The notes under the pieces: generated by a model
What the model saw: only the letters and a program-made list of their open reading frames with translations
Databases searched by the model: none
Told to the model about the DNA's origin: nothing
Position numbers and translations under genes: made by a program
Shown: positions 40,701 to 47,200 of the stretch, piece after piece
How the letters are laid out: the number at the start of each line of letters is the position of its first letter
Position numbering within the stretch: the stretch's first letter is position 1
Origin: Pinus tabuliformis
Taxonomy: Eukaryota > Streptophyta > Pinopsida > Pinales > Pinaceae
Assembly: GCA_031772625.1 (NCBI GenBank)
Contig: CM062820.1
Location: 92,654,421-92,718,420, forward strand
Length of the DNA: 64,000 nucleotides
Direction: 5' to 3'

Positions 40701-40825
40701 ATAATTATCAAACAGCAGGTTAATGTTCTGATGTTCTTGTACGTACCCAGTTGATCTCTGAGCTGAGCATTGGAATGAGAATAATCGTTCATTATTTGGA
40801 TCAGTGCCGCTTCCAATTTCGCCAT
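18217..40825 (-). CDS. BLOS1: BLOC-1 subunit 1 (BLOS1/GCN5L1 family), three coding exons, 129 aa
   Basis: Joining 40747-40825, 18890-19095 and 18217-18321 on the minus strand gives an uninterrupted 129-codon frame. The phases fit exactly: exon 1 ends with one base of a Glu codon and exon 2 supplies the other two. Recognisable family features are the N-terminal helix beginning MAKLEAAL, the central block with [15 protein letters not shown], then INEKRIELE and KQTNQWLAV, and the C-terminal [15 protein letters not shown] signature. Plant BLOS1 belongs to the BLOC-1 endosomal complex and, in Arabidopsis, interacts with sorting nexin 1 in vacuolar sorting of auxin efflux carriers. The protein is helical and soluble, with no signal peptide or membrane segment. 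Length suits the family (about 125-155 aa). Intron 1 spans 21,651 bases of nested transposons; intron 2 is 568 bases. Confidence in identity is high; confidence that exon 1 pairs with exon 2 rests on homology, phase and splice sites. Confidence 0.9.
18890..19095 (-). CDS. BLOS1: BLOS1 exon 2 (central helical block)
   Basis: 206 bases: two bases finishing a Glu codon, then 68 codons. The acceptor is a long pyrimidine tract ending TTTTTTGCATAG, and the donor is AAAG|GTGGTA at 18889. The translation carries the most conserved part of the family, including [20 protein letters not shown] and KQTNQWLAV, without stops or indels. Confidence 0.95.
19096..20769. other. BLOS1 intron 1, 3' portion without recognised features
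   Basis: AT-rich sequence between exon 2 and the copia fragment. A short GA microsatellite lies at about 19932-19948. No ORF here resembles a known protein, and no further BLOS1-like exon was seen. Confidence 0.5.
20770..21290 (+). pseudogene. Ty1/copia gag-protease fragment, degraded
   Basis: About 20837-20880 encodes a damaged CCHC knuckle ([14 protein letters not shown], last Cys changed, with a frameshift in front). Downstream is Lys-rich sequence. At 21016-21057 comes the protease active-site region [14 protein letters not shown], in which the family's D-S-G-A-S has become D-N-E-D-S. Then about 21195-21260 matches the copia segment after the protease ([18 protein letters not shown]). 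Stops and shifts break the frame. It lies in BLOS1 intron 1 in antisense orientation to the gene. Confidence 0.65.
21291..22696. other. Intronic sequence between copia fragment and gypsy element
   Basis: No recognisable domain. A 123-codon plus-strand frame at 21634-22005 has Cys- and Leu-rich sequence of no family I know. The tail (about 22400-22690) is the left flank of the gypsy insertion. It probably includes more of the decayed copia element, but integrase or reverse transcriptase motifs are not visible. Confidence 0.4.
22697..23360 (+). repeat. 5' LTR of the gypsy element
   Basis: Starts TGATC and ends GATCA, so the two ends are inverse of each other. It carries an expanded T-rich tract (about 22845-22910) that the 3' copy lacks. 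Otherwise the two LTRs are alignable along their length with scattered substitutions. Confidence 0.85.
23362..23373 (+). other. Primer-binding site (initiator Met tRNA type)
   Basis: TGTTATCAGAGC differs at one position from the canonical TGGTATCAGAGC and lies one base after the LTR. Confidence 0.7.
23492..23957 (+). pseudogene. Gag of the gypsy element, N-terminal part
   Basis: An ATG at 23492 opens a frame starting MGEEKKDE; a TAG at 23594-23596 and a frameshift follow. From about 23602 a second frame gives a typical gypsy capsid segment with [19 protein letters not shown], then a WW-containing stretch (VKNWWLTY) and [14 protein letters not shown]. It is cut at 23957 by the Mutator-like insertion; the frame resumes at 25133 and, after a second insertion, at 32212. 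Gag would package the element RNA. Confidence 0.7.
23958..25129. mobile_element. Mutator-like non-autonomous DNA element with perfect 10-bp target duplication
   Basis: AGCTATGAAG is present exactly at 23948-23957 and 25130-25139. Between them lies 1172 bp whose ends are weakly inverted (GTTGCACGAAAC at the left, GTTTCCTACAAC at the right). Removing the insert and one copy of the duplication reconnects gag. A 10-bp duplication is in the 9-11 bp range of Mutator-like elements. The element has no transposase. Both arms repeat GAAACG/CGTTTC and, on the right, GTACGGCC words, all CpG-rich. An (AT)n microsatellite sits at 24055-24099. Superfamily is inferred from the duplication length, as the inverted repeats are short and imperfect. 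Confidence 0.6.
24055..24099. repeat. (AT)n microsatellite
   Basis: A run of alternating A and T inside the Mutator-like element. Several short frames on both strands across it are artefacts of this repeat. Confidence 0.95.
25133..25172 (+). pseudogene. Gag sliver of the gypsy element between two insertions
   Basis: Encodes [12 protein letters not shown] followed by TAG, the part of gag that should follow YYPA and precede the segment beginning GRDQDVPEF at 32219. Only about 43 bases of host element separate the Mutator-like insertion from the gag-protease retrotransposon. Confidence 0.6.
25173..26576 (-). repeat. 3' LTR of the gag-protease element
   Basis: 1404 bp, unusually GC-rich with many CpG (about 25500-26220). 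The overlapping Pro-, Arg- and Thr-rich frames here are not genes. It matches 28901-32211 once the solo LTR and a 123-bp tandem duplication are removed from the latter. Confidence 0.8.
26918..28795 (-). pseudogene. Gag-protease polyprotein of the non-autonomous element, two TAG stops
   Basis: A single minus-strand frame runs from ATG at 28795 to the stop at 26918 (625 codons), broken only by TAG near 28097 and 27665, both at positions where CAG or CCTGG would restore the frame. Order: acidic helical N-terminus with coiled-coil heptads (about residues 1-130); gypsy capsid region with PDSYDG and [10 protein letters not shown] (about 135-225); basic linker; zinc knuckle [14 protein letters not shown] (CX2CX3HX4C, a spacing usual in plant gypsy Gag); retropepsin with VDSGTTHNF; and a C-terminal acidic coiled coil with a run of Asp. 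Reverse transcriptase, RNase H and integrase are absent. The gag and protease look well preserved compared with neighbouring elements. Confidence 0.75.
29535..29780. repeat. 123-bp tandem duplication within one LTR
   Basis: CCCGTCGTGTC starts units at 29535 and 29658, and the whole 123-bp GC-rich block repeats with few differences. The partner LTR has one copy only, so the duplication arose after insertion. Confidence 0.85.
30231..30400. repeat. 85-bp tandem duplication in the solo LTR
   Basis: GAGGAACAC(A/G)TAGCGGAGAAG begins units at 30231 and 30316. The two copies differ at only a couple of positions, so the duplication is recent compared with the surrounding element decay. Confidence 0.85.
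30933..30953. repeat. (AT)n microsatellite
   Basis: Alternating AT tract inside the solo LTR. Confidence 0.9.
31533..31690. repeat. Degenerate GTTGGWGCC repeat array near the 3' end of the solo LTR
   Basis: GGTTGGAGCC / GTTGGTGCCT / GTTGGTGCTC words recur about every 20-30 bases (near 31534, 31550, 31590, 31611, 31631, 31645 and 31668). The array occupies the same relative position, shortly before the LTR end, as the CTCC array at 441-652 does in its own LTR when that is read on the minus strand. Confidence 0.6.
31699..31728. repeat. (AT)n microsatellite
   Basis: Alternating AT tract directly after the GTTGGWGCC array of the solo LTR. Confidence 0.95.
32212..32815 (+). pseudogene. Gag of the gypsy element, C-terminal part with zinc knuckle
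   Basis: Resumes the gag frame with [16 protein letters not shown] and the capsid C-terminal segment [15 protein letters not shown], then a basic region (KFKQKK and a stop). A knuckle is at 32563-32604: [14 protein letters not shown], i.e. C-X2-H-X4-H-X4-C with His in the second ligand position. After it come acidic and Lys-rich stretches in shifted frames. The protease that should follow is missing; the sequence leaves the family near 32815. Confidence 0.65.
32816..35404. other. Unresolved insert between gag and reverse transcriptase of the gypsy element
   Basis: About 2.6 kb replaces protease and the start of reverse transcriptase. A minus-strand TATAAATAG (complement of about 33468-33476) suggests an LTR promoter on that strand. 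The segment 34978-35276 has a 98-codon plus-strand frame with [14 protein letters not shown] and Pro-rich sequence that looks like a retroelement polyprotein piece. I could not find paired ends or a target duplication, so it may be more than one insertion plus a deletion. Confidence 0.4.
35405..36091 (+). pseudogene. Gypsy reverse transcriptase
   Basis: A 226-codon frame carries the gypsy RT blocks in order: [38 protein letters not shown] (Gly of SGYHQ changed to Val), [17 protein letters not shown], then the catalytic YLDDILIF and [13 protein letters not shown]. The N-terminal finger region is missing at the 35405 junction. After about 35995 the frame degenerates, where the thumb and connection should be. 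RT would copy element RNA into cDNA. The catalytic Asp pair is intact but the protein is truncated on both sides. Confidence 0.8.
36092..36560 (+). pseudogene. Gypsy RNase H region, frameshifted
   Basis: Fragments in differing frames read [20 protein letters not shown] (about 36172-36231), the RNase H core with its first catalytic Asp, then pieces corresponding to YDKE and to the tether region before integrase. Multiple stops and shifts. No single frame over 110 codons belongs to it. Confidence 0.65.
36600..38049 (+). pseudogene. Gypsy integrase, many stops, C-terminus readable
   Basis: Zinc-binding (HHCC-type) remnants lie at about 36735-36880. A core region reads [11 protein letters not shown] followed by TAG at about 37163 and SSIW, then [13 protein letters not shown] at about 37210-37250 with the catalytic Glu. 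The last 115 codons (37702-38049) are open and show the C-terminal [21 protein letters not shown] and [15 protein letters not shown] segments. The stop at 38047-38049 directly precedes the polypurine tract, as expected for the end of pol. Confidence 0.75.
38048..38060 (+). other. Polypurine tract of the gypsy element
   Basis: AAGGGGGGAGGAC abuts the 3' LTR start and would prime plus-strand synthesis. Confidence 0.75.
38061..38674 (+). repeat. 3' LTR of the gypsy element
   Basis: 614 bp, TGATCC to GGATCA, colinear with 22697-23360. It is shorter mainly because the T-rich expansion is absent. Confidence 0.85.
38675..40746. other. BLOS1 intron 1, 5' portion without recognised features
   Basis: T- and AG-rich sequence with GAGAG/CTCTC runs and repeated TAGGGTTT and TTGGAG words near 39050-39270, but no coding signature or paired terminal repeats. 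It ends at the exon 1 donor GTACGT. Confidence 0.5.
40747..40825 (-). CDS. BLOS1: BLOS1 exon 1 (start codon, residues 1-26 plus one base)
   Basis: ATG at 40825-40823 sits in a favourable AAGAAATGG context and is followed by 26 codons aligning with the N-terminal helix of plant BLOS1 (LEA-hydrophobic-...-QLRDQL, compare LEASLLQ-...-LKLRER in Arabidopsis). The exon ends after a single G, and the next bases GTACGT form the donor at 40746. Continuing the frame past this point gives sequence unlike the family. This supports the splice site. Confidence 0.85.
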
Positions 40826-40862
40826 TTCTTAGCTCTGCTCTTGTCAAAGGTCCAGATCCAGC

Positions 40863-41026
40863 GATCGAATCTCCTAAAGCCAACAAAACTGTTCGTTTGC
40901 AAACAGATTTGACATCCAACTCATTAGAAATGAGCATAAAAATGGATCGAATCTCCTAAAGCCAACAAAACTGTTAGTTTGCAATCAGATTTGACATCCA
41001 AACTCGTAGAAATGAGCATACCCATT
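40863..41026. repeat. 82-bp tandem duplication just upstream of BLOS1
   Basis: GATCGAATCTCCTAAAGCC starts copies at 40863 and 40945. The copies differ at a handful of positions. It lies 38-201 bases before the BLOS1 start codon, so it doubles part of the 5' UTR or core promoter. No clear TATA box is visible on the minus strand upstream. Confidence 0.9.
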
Positions 41027-43079
41027 ATTTATTGGATTGATTTTTCTATGCTTTAGGCCTGTACGGATGCATATTTTTAACGGTTGAGATCCACTATCAA
41101 ATCAGTTTAGAAAGTATTGAAGAGATATATTTTAAGTTTTTCCATACAAATAAAAATAAATAAAAATAAAATAAAAATAGTCAAGGGATCTCTACTTGAA
41201 TGGTTCATGAGGCACAATACTTGCTAAGGTTTTGCAAATGGGGTAGCAAGCTAAGTGGGCTTGATTGTGGGAAAAACTCCACAGTTAAGCGCGCTTGAGC
41301 CAGAGGAGTTCTGGGATGGGTGACCTCCTGGGAAGTCCTGGTTACCGGGTGCAAGCCCCGGAAGTGATGATTGATGCTATGTGATTCGTTCTCCACATTT
41401 CACTAGTTTCAATCCCACTTCTTCACCCCTGTGAGCATCACCCGATGCAATGAGTGCTAAGTGAACTATTCAAAAATCATGAGAAATTAGTCAGTTACGA
41501 CTACCTCTCATGGAAATGGTCATACGTTTGAATGACTTACTTAACGCAGTTGAATCCCAAAAATGATATCTAAAATAAAAATAATTAAAAAATATTTTTA
41601 AAAGTGTAAAGGTACACTCAAGGAATGGATTTAGAAAAACCATTTTGTTACAAAAAGAGCTTAATTTTGAATGCATGTGCATAAGGTCCGCCAAACTCTC
41701 CAATGCAAATACGATAAGGCAAGCCCACTACTCACAACTTATGCATGAGCACAAAGTGTTGACAGACCTTACCCCAAGTGTGTCATGCCCAGTTATTTGT
41801 CTTTTGTCTGCCACACAATGTTGCCAGTCCTAAATTTATTTTCCTACAACTTAATTCATTTTCCTCAATTCCTACGACTTAATTCTACAAAGTATGAGAA
41901 TGTACTTGCTCATATGGATCTCTCTCTTCCTTGGTCATGTTTTTCCATTCCTCCCCCAAAAATTTTGCAATCTGTCGCAGCTCATCCATGAATACAAGAT
42001 AGCTAGAGAAACCAAAAGGGAAAAAAGTGATGTCTACTATTAAGGGATTTAAAACAACACAAACCTACAAAACATTGTGATTCTCTACGAGTAGGGTAGT
42101 ACAAGGTTCATTGGTGAATGCAAAGAAAACAGTAACTAGATGTTTTGGTTTTGATGGATCTTTCTCTTTCCTGCAAAATAGGATGCTAGTGATTATGTTG
42201 CTTCAAATACAAGACAAAATATAACTGAGAACTTTTGGGAAATGTTAAAAGCCTATTAATAGACCCACCTCTTACTTTTATCCTTTCCCTCTACATCCTG
42301 CAATAACCACAACATGGTTAGCAAAAATTTTTATAAGCATACTTACACAACAATTCACATGCATATTAGATTTTCATTTTTAAAAGGCAATACCCAAATG
42401 AACGAATGGGAAAATTTTCCAATTTATCTTCTCGTAACGGGGCACCAAGGTCGTTGCTTGTTATGCACATGACAATGACAACCAATAACATATTATAAAA
42501 ATGTATTAAACAGAGACCAAAACAACCTGAGGGCACAAAGAGATTAATTGTGCTTGAAATGAGGATGATAATTTATAGGTTTTGGACCAAAAGAGGAAAA
42601 TTGCTCCTTCACCTTACTTGTTTGAAACTTCAAAACACATCACATTATAAGTTATTTGCATCTAAAAATGAGAGAAATGAAGTAGGGCACATTGCATCAG
42701 TGGAATCAATTTTAAACTTTAAAACAAATCACATTATAGTTTGTATCTTCACCTGTGCCCATTGCATCAGTGGAATCTGCATCGGGTAGGATTTTTGGAC
42801 CTTCTTCATTTCCCATTCATTAACCTAAAACGATAAAAACCATGAAAACGATTCGTAACAACGAAGACAAACAAAGAAAACAAACAAAAAAGCAAGATAT
42901 CAAACCAAAATTAGGGATGGTCGTGCTTAAAATTCATAGGAGAATAACCAAAGTGTCGAACATACCAAAATCAATGGAAATAGTAAGCCAAAAAAAAAAA
43001 TTGTAAAAAACAAAAACAGCATAGTAGACACCATAAACAACCAAGAAGGTCGCCATCAACAACACATCAGACACCCCTC
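41027..43079. other. Intergenic stretch between BLOS1 and the copia element
   Basis: Noncoding, holding the BLOS1 upstream region and the 5S-like repeat. A CATTGCATCAGTGGAATC word is duplicated at about 42693 and 42757. The last bases are the left flank of the copia 5' LTR. Confidence 0.5.
41241..41354 (+). repeat. 5S rRNA-derived repeat (Cassandra-like LTR or 5S-type SINE)
   Basis: From about 41275 the sequence follows the 3' two-thirds of plant 5S rRNA, including the three internal RNA polymerase III elements: box A (AGTTAAGCGCGCTTGAGC), intermediate element (GGATGGGTGACC) and box C (TCCTGGGAAGTCC). The first 35 bases are diverged. A single 5S-like unit outside an rDNA array is typical of Cassandra TRIM LTRs or SINE3 elements; terminal structures were not resolved. 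It is 450-530 bases upstream of the BLOS1 ATG, oriented away from the gene. Confidence 0.65.
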
Positions 43080-44060
43080 TGTTGATTTTTGGTAGCATCG
43101 GATGTGCTCTAGCCTTGAAATTTGGAGGAGAGGCTAAGGCACATGAGATCTCCAAGACCTAGAAAACGTTTTGAGAAATTCCACCCGGATGAGGAGTTAT
43201 TAAATTAAGTAATATTTTTAATGCGTTCCTAAGTCTAAACTTAGGAAAATAAAAATATTAATGGGTATTAATAAAGATAAGGGTGAGAAGCTTCTAAGAG
43301 ATGAGGATTAAGTCTATTTTAATCTTAGCCATTGATTAGGGACTTAATCTCGGTTGTTGATTAGGGACTTAATCTCGGCCATTGTTTTGTCAACAGGAAA
43401 AGTATAATAGAAGACTTGAGGATCATTTGGAGACACACTGGCAGATACTCAATATCTCTAGGAAAATCGATTCTCAAGTAATGGATATTGATTTCAGAGG
43501 GAGAGTTGCAGGGTGGAGGAAGAGGAGGGCATCAACAGCAAGCAATGACTACGGAGGAGGTGACACAGGACAGTGGGAGACATCGCAGAGAGAGATGCAG
43601 TCAAAAGGAGAGACGCAACCCTCACGCGTGGTGATGCAGAGGAACGAAGAGCCACTCAGGGCCACGCTGAGCCACGCAGAGTGACGCAGAGGTGACGCAG
43701 GAGTGGGAGCAAGGTCTTCAAAGTGTCAGAAAGACTCAAAGGGAAAGTCTCAAGTGTTTTCTTTTAGTTCTCTGTAAAATCATTCCTTGTAAAAGCAATT
43801 GTTGCTGAAGATTGATAAAGCCCTCATTTGTTGCACCGGATTTCCCACGTTGGGTTTTTCCGAGGACAATTGTCCAAAAACAACTGTGTTGATGTGATTG
43901 GTTCTTGTACATGCATTTTTCTCTAGGTAATTGCGTGATAATTGTAGTAGAATTTATTTTAATATTTGTTGAAGGGATTTCGTAAATAACTTATTGTGAA
44001 TAGTAAGTAGGTGAAATAAATTAGTTGTTGTAGTGGAATTTCAATTTAGAAATTTTCACA
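43080..44060 (+). repeat. 5' LTR of the host copia element
   Basis: 981 bp, alignable with 53566-54511, ending ATTTTCACA immediately before the primer-binding site. The stretch around 43570-43690 has repeated GAGACGCA/GACGCAGAG words in both copies. Confidence 0.85.
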
Positions 44061-44072
44061 TGGTATCAGAGC
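44061..44072 (+). other. Primer-binding site of the host copia element
   Basis: TGGTATCAGAGC, complementary to the 3' end of initiator-Met tRNA, touching the LTR end. Confidence 0.9.
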
Positions 44073-44104
44073 AGAGATCCGGCAACAAGAGAGAGAAATC
44101 AACT

Positions 44105-45317
44105 ATGAGTCAAGAGCATGATGCAGACGCATCCACTCAAGGGGACTTGTGTAGATTTCCAGAAGCATGCACAAGGGACATGAATTACGATTATTCTATG
44201 TTAACTTCCAGATTGGAAGAAGAAGCCGCTTGCTTAGCAAGCTCTGCCTCCTCTAAGGTTTGGTATATAGACAGTGGAGCTTCCTGGCATATGACAGGAA
44301 TCCGAGAATGTTTTTCAGATTATCAAGAAGAAAGAATGAATTTTCAGATCACCATGGGAAATAAGGCAAAGTGTACTCCAGTAGGAAGAGGTACTGTGGT
44401 CTTTCAAACCGAAGCAAGAGAGCGGCTTTGAGCAACCAATGTGTTGCATGTGCCAGGATTGGGGATGAACTTACTCTCTGTATCTCAACTTCAAAACAAG
44501 GGCTATGACATTTTCTTCATTAAGGAGAAAGTATATGTCAAACACCCGAGTTGGAAAAAGAAGGCCCAGATTGGAATCAGAAGTAACAGGTTATACAGGT
44601 TGCAACTAGAATCACTAATGGCACTAACAGGCAGTAATGGAGACAAGATTTGAATGAACTATGGCACAGGAGGATGGGACACTTACACCATGGGGCTCTG
44701 AGAATTCTCAGGAAAACAATATTAGGAGTTCCAGAACTAAGTACCGAACGAGATGATGTATGCAGAGGGTGCGCTCTGGGCAAGTATGCCAAAGCAACAT
44801 TTTCCAAAAGTAACAATAAGGCTAAGAGTGTGCTAGGATTGATACACTCAGATATCTGCGGACCGATGTCCACAAAAGCTCTTAGTGGTGTCAAATACTT
44901 CATCACCTTCATTAATGATCATTCCAGAAAGACTTGGATCTACTTTCTGAAGACCAAGGATGAGGTTTTTGGTCGATTCAAAGAGTTCAAGGGTCGAGTG
45001 GAGAATCTGACAAGAAAGAAGATAAAATTGTTGCGCTCAGACAATGGTGGAGAGTATGTTGACAAGGACTTTATCGATTTTTGCGCTAAGGAAGGCATCA
45101 AAAGAGAGTGGACAACTCCCTACAATCCGGAGCAGAATGGAGTAGCAGAAAGGAAAAACAAGACTATTGTGGAAGCAGCAAGGGCAATGTTGCATGACTA
45201 GGATATGCCTAAATTTCTATGGGCAGAAGCACACAACACAACAGTTTATGTCCATAACAAGACTCCACATAGGGCATTGGGCAAAATCACTCTGGAGAAG
45301 GTCTTCACAAGGAGGAC
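44105..45317 (+). pseudogene. Host copia protease and integrase (N-terminal part of pol)
   Basis: ATG at 44105 opens a frame with an acidic leader and then the protease site VWYIDSGASWHMTG (DSGA intact). A TGA at 44429, where CGA fits, precedes LHVPGLGMNLLSVSQL. A single-base shift near 44650 leads into the GAG-pre-integrase zinc motif (LWHRRMGHLHHGALRIL ... CRGCALGK). The integrase core follows with HSDICGP, RSDNGGEY and NGVAERKN (DD35E). The usual DDHS of the core reads NDHS. A TAG at 45199-45201 stands where CAG fits. The frame is cut at 45317 by the nested element and resumes at 51382 (FTRR|TPEVSHF). Confidence 0.85.
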
Positions 45318-46305
45318 TGTTGAAAATAGCAACAAGAAATGCTAAAAATATAAGTGCTAAAAATAGCACTACTATAAATAGCATTTCGAGATACCTTCCT
45401 ATTTTAGTTAGTCCCTGAACTAAAATAGAGAAGTAAAAATTCGAATTTGATCTTACCAGTTGTTTGAAAAATAATTAATTAATTCACCATGAGTTAATTA
45501 GTTGTAGAAAATCAAACATGAAGTCTATGTAAAGACATGCAACAGTTTCTCCATTGATTGAGGAATTTATCCATTAGTTAAAGAGATAAGGATGAGTTGT
45601 AATTAGTTGGCTCAGTTAACTGAGTCAAGACCAATTAGAATAGTTCAAATAGTTTGTTGAACTAATTGTGAGTTCAGTTAGTTAATGCATGCTTGCATGA
45701 AACTGCTCCACTTCAAATAACTGAATATTCTCTCATAAATAACTCATGCATGTCAGTTCAGTCAGAGACCCAATTGAGATCAGATGGTGGGACAATGTAC
45801 TATCAGTTGCAAAAATATTCCTTGGTGGATATCTCTTGCATGCAGTAGGAATTCATTCCTTGAGGATTGAGCAGTTACTTCTTCAATTTAGTGAGTGTGA
45901 ATGAGGCCAATTGACACATGTGACATCATTGGACCCCAAGAAAAACTGTGCAACGAAATAGGAGGCTTGGAGCGCTGAGGAAAGGCATATGTAGTGTCTA
46001 TTCAGTTTGTGAGTTGTATTGTTCTATTGCAGAGAGAGCATGATAGCTTGTGAGCTGATTCTTTTTGTAATCTGAACATATTTTCACTTGTATGATATTA
46101 CAGAGATTGGGGTTTTAGGCTGAGGCTTTTCCCAGGATTATTCTTCTGTGTTCATGTGTGTTTGCTTTCTCTTCATCAATTATATGTGTTCTTATTGATC
46201 TTACTCAAAGTGATTAAGCTTCCGCAAAGTTTGTTGTAGAAGTAGATCTTGTATTTTGCTTTAGTATATTGCATAATCTATTGATCTACAGTGGGAATTT
46301 CTACA
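45318..46305 (+). repeat. 5' LTR of the nested copia element
   Basis: Shares its full length with 50388-51376. It includes a downstream region with TTTTTGTAATCTG (polyadenylation-type context) before the CTACA end. Confidence 0.9.
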
Positions 46306-46317
46306 TGGTATCAGAGC
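46306..46317 (+). other. Primer-binding site of the nested copia element
   Basis: TGGTATCAGAGC directly after the LTR end. Confidence 0.9.
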
Positions 46318-46418
46318 AAAGGTGATCAAGGAGAGAACAGTATACAAGAAGGGAGAAGTTCGAAGTTTGTGGTTCCTGAATATATAAATTGAGTTATTAT
46401 CACATCTCAATTTCACCA

Positions 46419-47200
46419 ATGGCATTCAACGGTTTAAGACTTGCTCTTGATGGAAGTTCAAATCATATAACCTAGAAGGATCGCATGGAAGCAGTATTAG
46501 AGGATAACGGTCTAAAGGACTTCATTGATCAAGAAGTCCCTAAGCCGACTGTTGCTACTAAATTGGCGGAATGAAGAAATGTGTGGCTAGAGAAAGGAGA
46601 ATCCTTCTTGAGGGAGTTCGAGACCACATAGCCTTGAGTCTCCATGGGAAGGAGACACCGTTTTCAATGTGGAAAACATTGAAAGATATATATCAGAATA
46701 TCAGCGATCAGAGGAAGCTGGCATTGAAAGACAAGCTTCAGAAAATCAAGTGTGAAAAGGGCGATACGATCTCTACGTTTCTGAACAAGCTCACCACCTG
46801 AGGGATGAACTTGGAAGTGTGGGGATCACGACCGCTGATGACGACATGGTCAGTCTAGCTCTCCTCAGTTTTCCTAAGAGTTGGCATAGCTACCAAGACT
46901 CAGTTAATGGAAGAGAAAAACTGCCAGATTGGGAACGACTTTGGTCGGATCTGATGTAGGAGGAGATAAGAAGAAGCACCAAAGGTGGATCCTCATCAAA
47001 TCAAGATGATAAGGAAAATATATCCTTAGCGAGTAAAGGCGGTGAAGGGGAAAGGGAAGGCGTCCCAATCCAAATCCAGTTCTTCCCATGGTGGGAAGAA
47101 GTTTGACAAATCGAAAGTGCAATGCTTTCATTGTCTTCAAGTGGGCCATTATGCTACGAATTGTCCACAAAAGAAATCCAAGAAGTGTTCCTCAAAGGGA
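46419..47200 (+). pseudogene. Nested copia Gag with zinc knuckle, frameshifted
   Basis: ATG at 46419 starts MAFNGLRLALDGSSN, then TAG at 46473 (CTGG changed to CTAG). Single-base deletions near 46570 and 46799 and a TAG at 46957 break the rest. The UBN2-type copia capsid is recognisable: ILLEGVRDHIALSLHG, MWKTLKDIYQN and LKDKLQKIKCEKGDTI. After an apparent one-base insertion near 47040, a basic region leads to the knuckle CFHCLQVGHYATNC (CX2CX4HX4C, intact) at about 47129-47170. Confidence 0.8.

Noticed and set aside
40590..40937. 115-codon minus-strand frame overlapping BLOS1 exon 1
   Set aside because: It is a different frame from the exon and reads no known family. The exon 1 frame aligns with BLOS1 and has a phase-matched donor.
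43382..43684. 100-codon frame at the start of the copia element, considered as gag
   Set aside because: It is inside the 5' LTR, recurs in the 3' LTR with disruptions, and has no capsid or knuckle motif.
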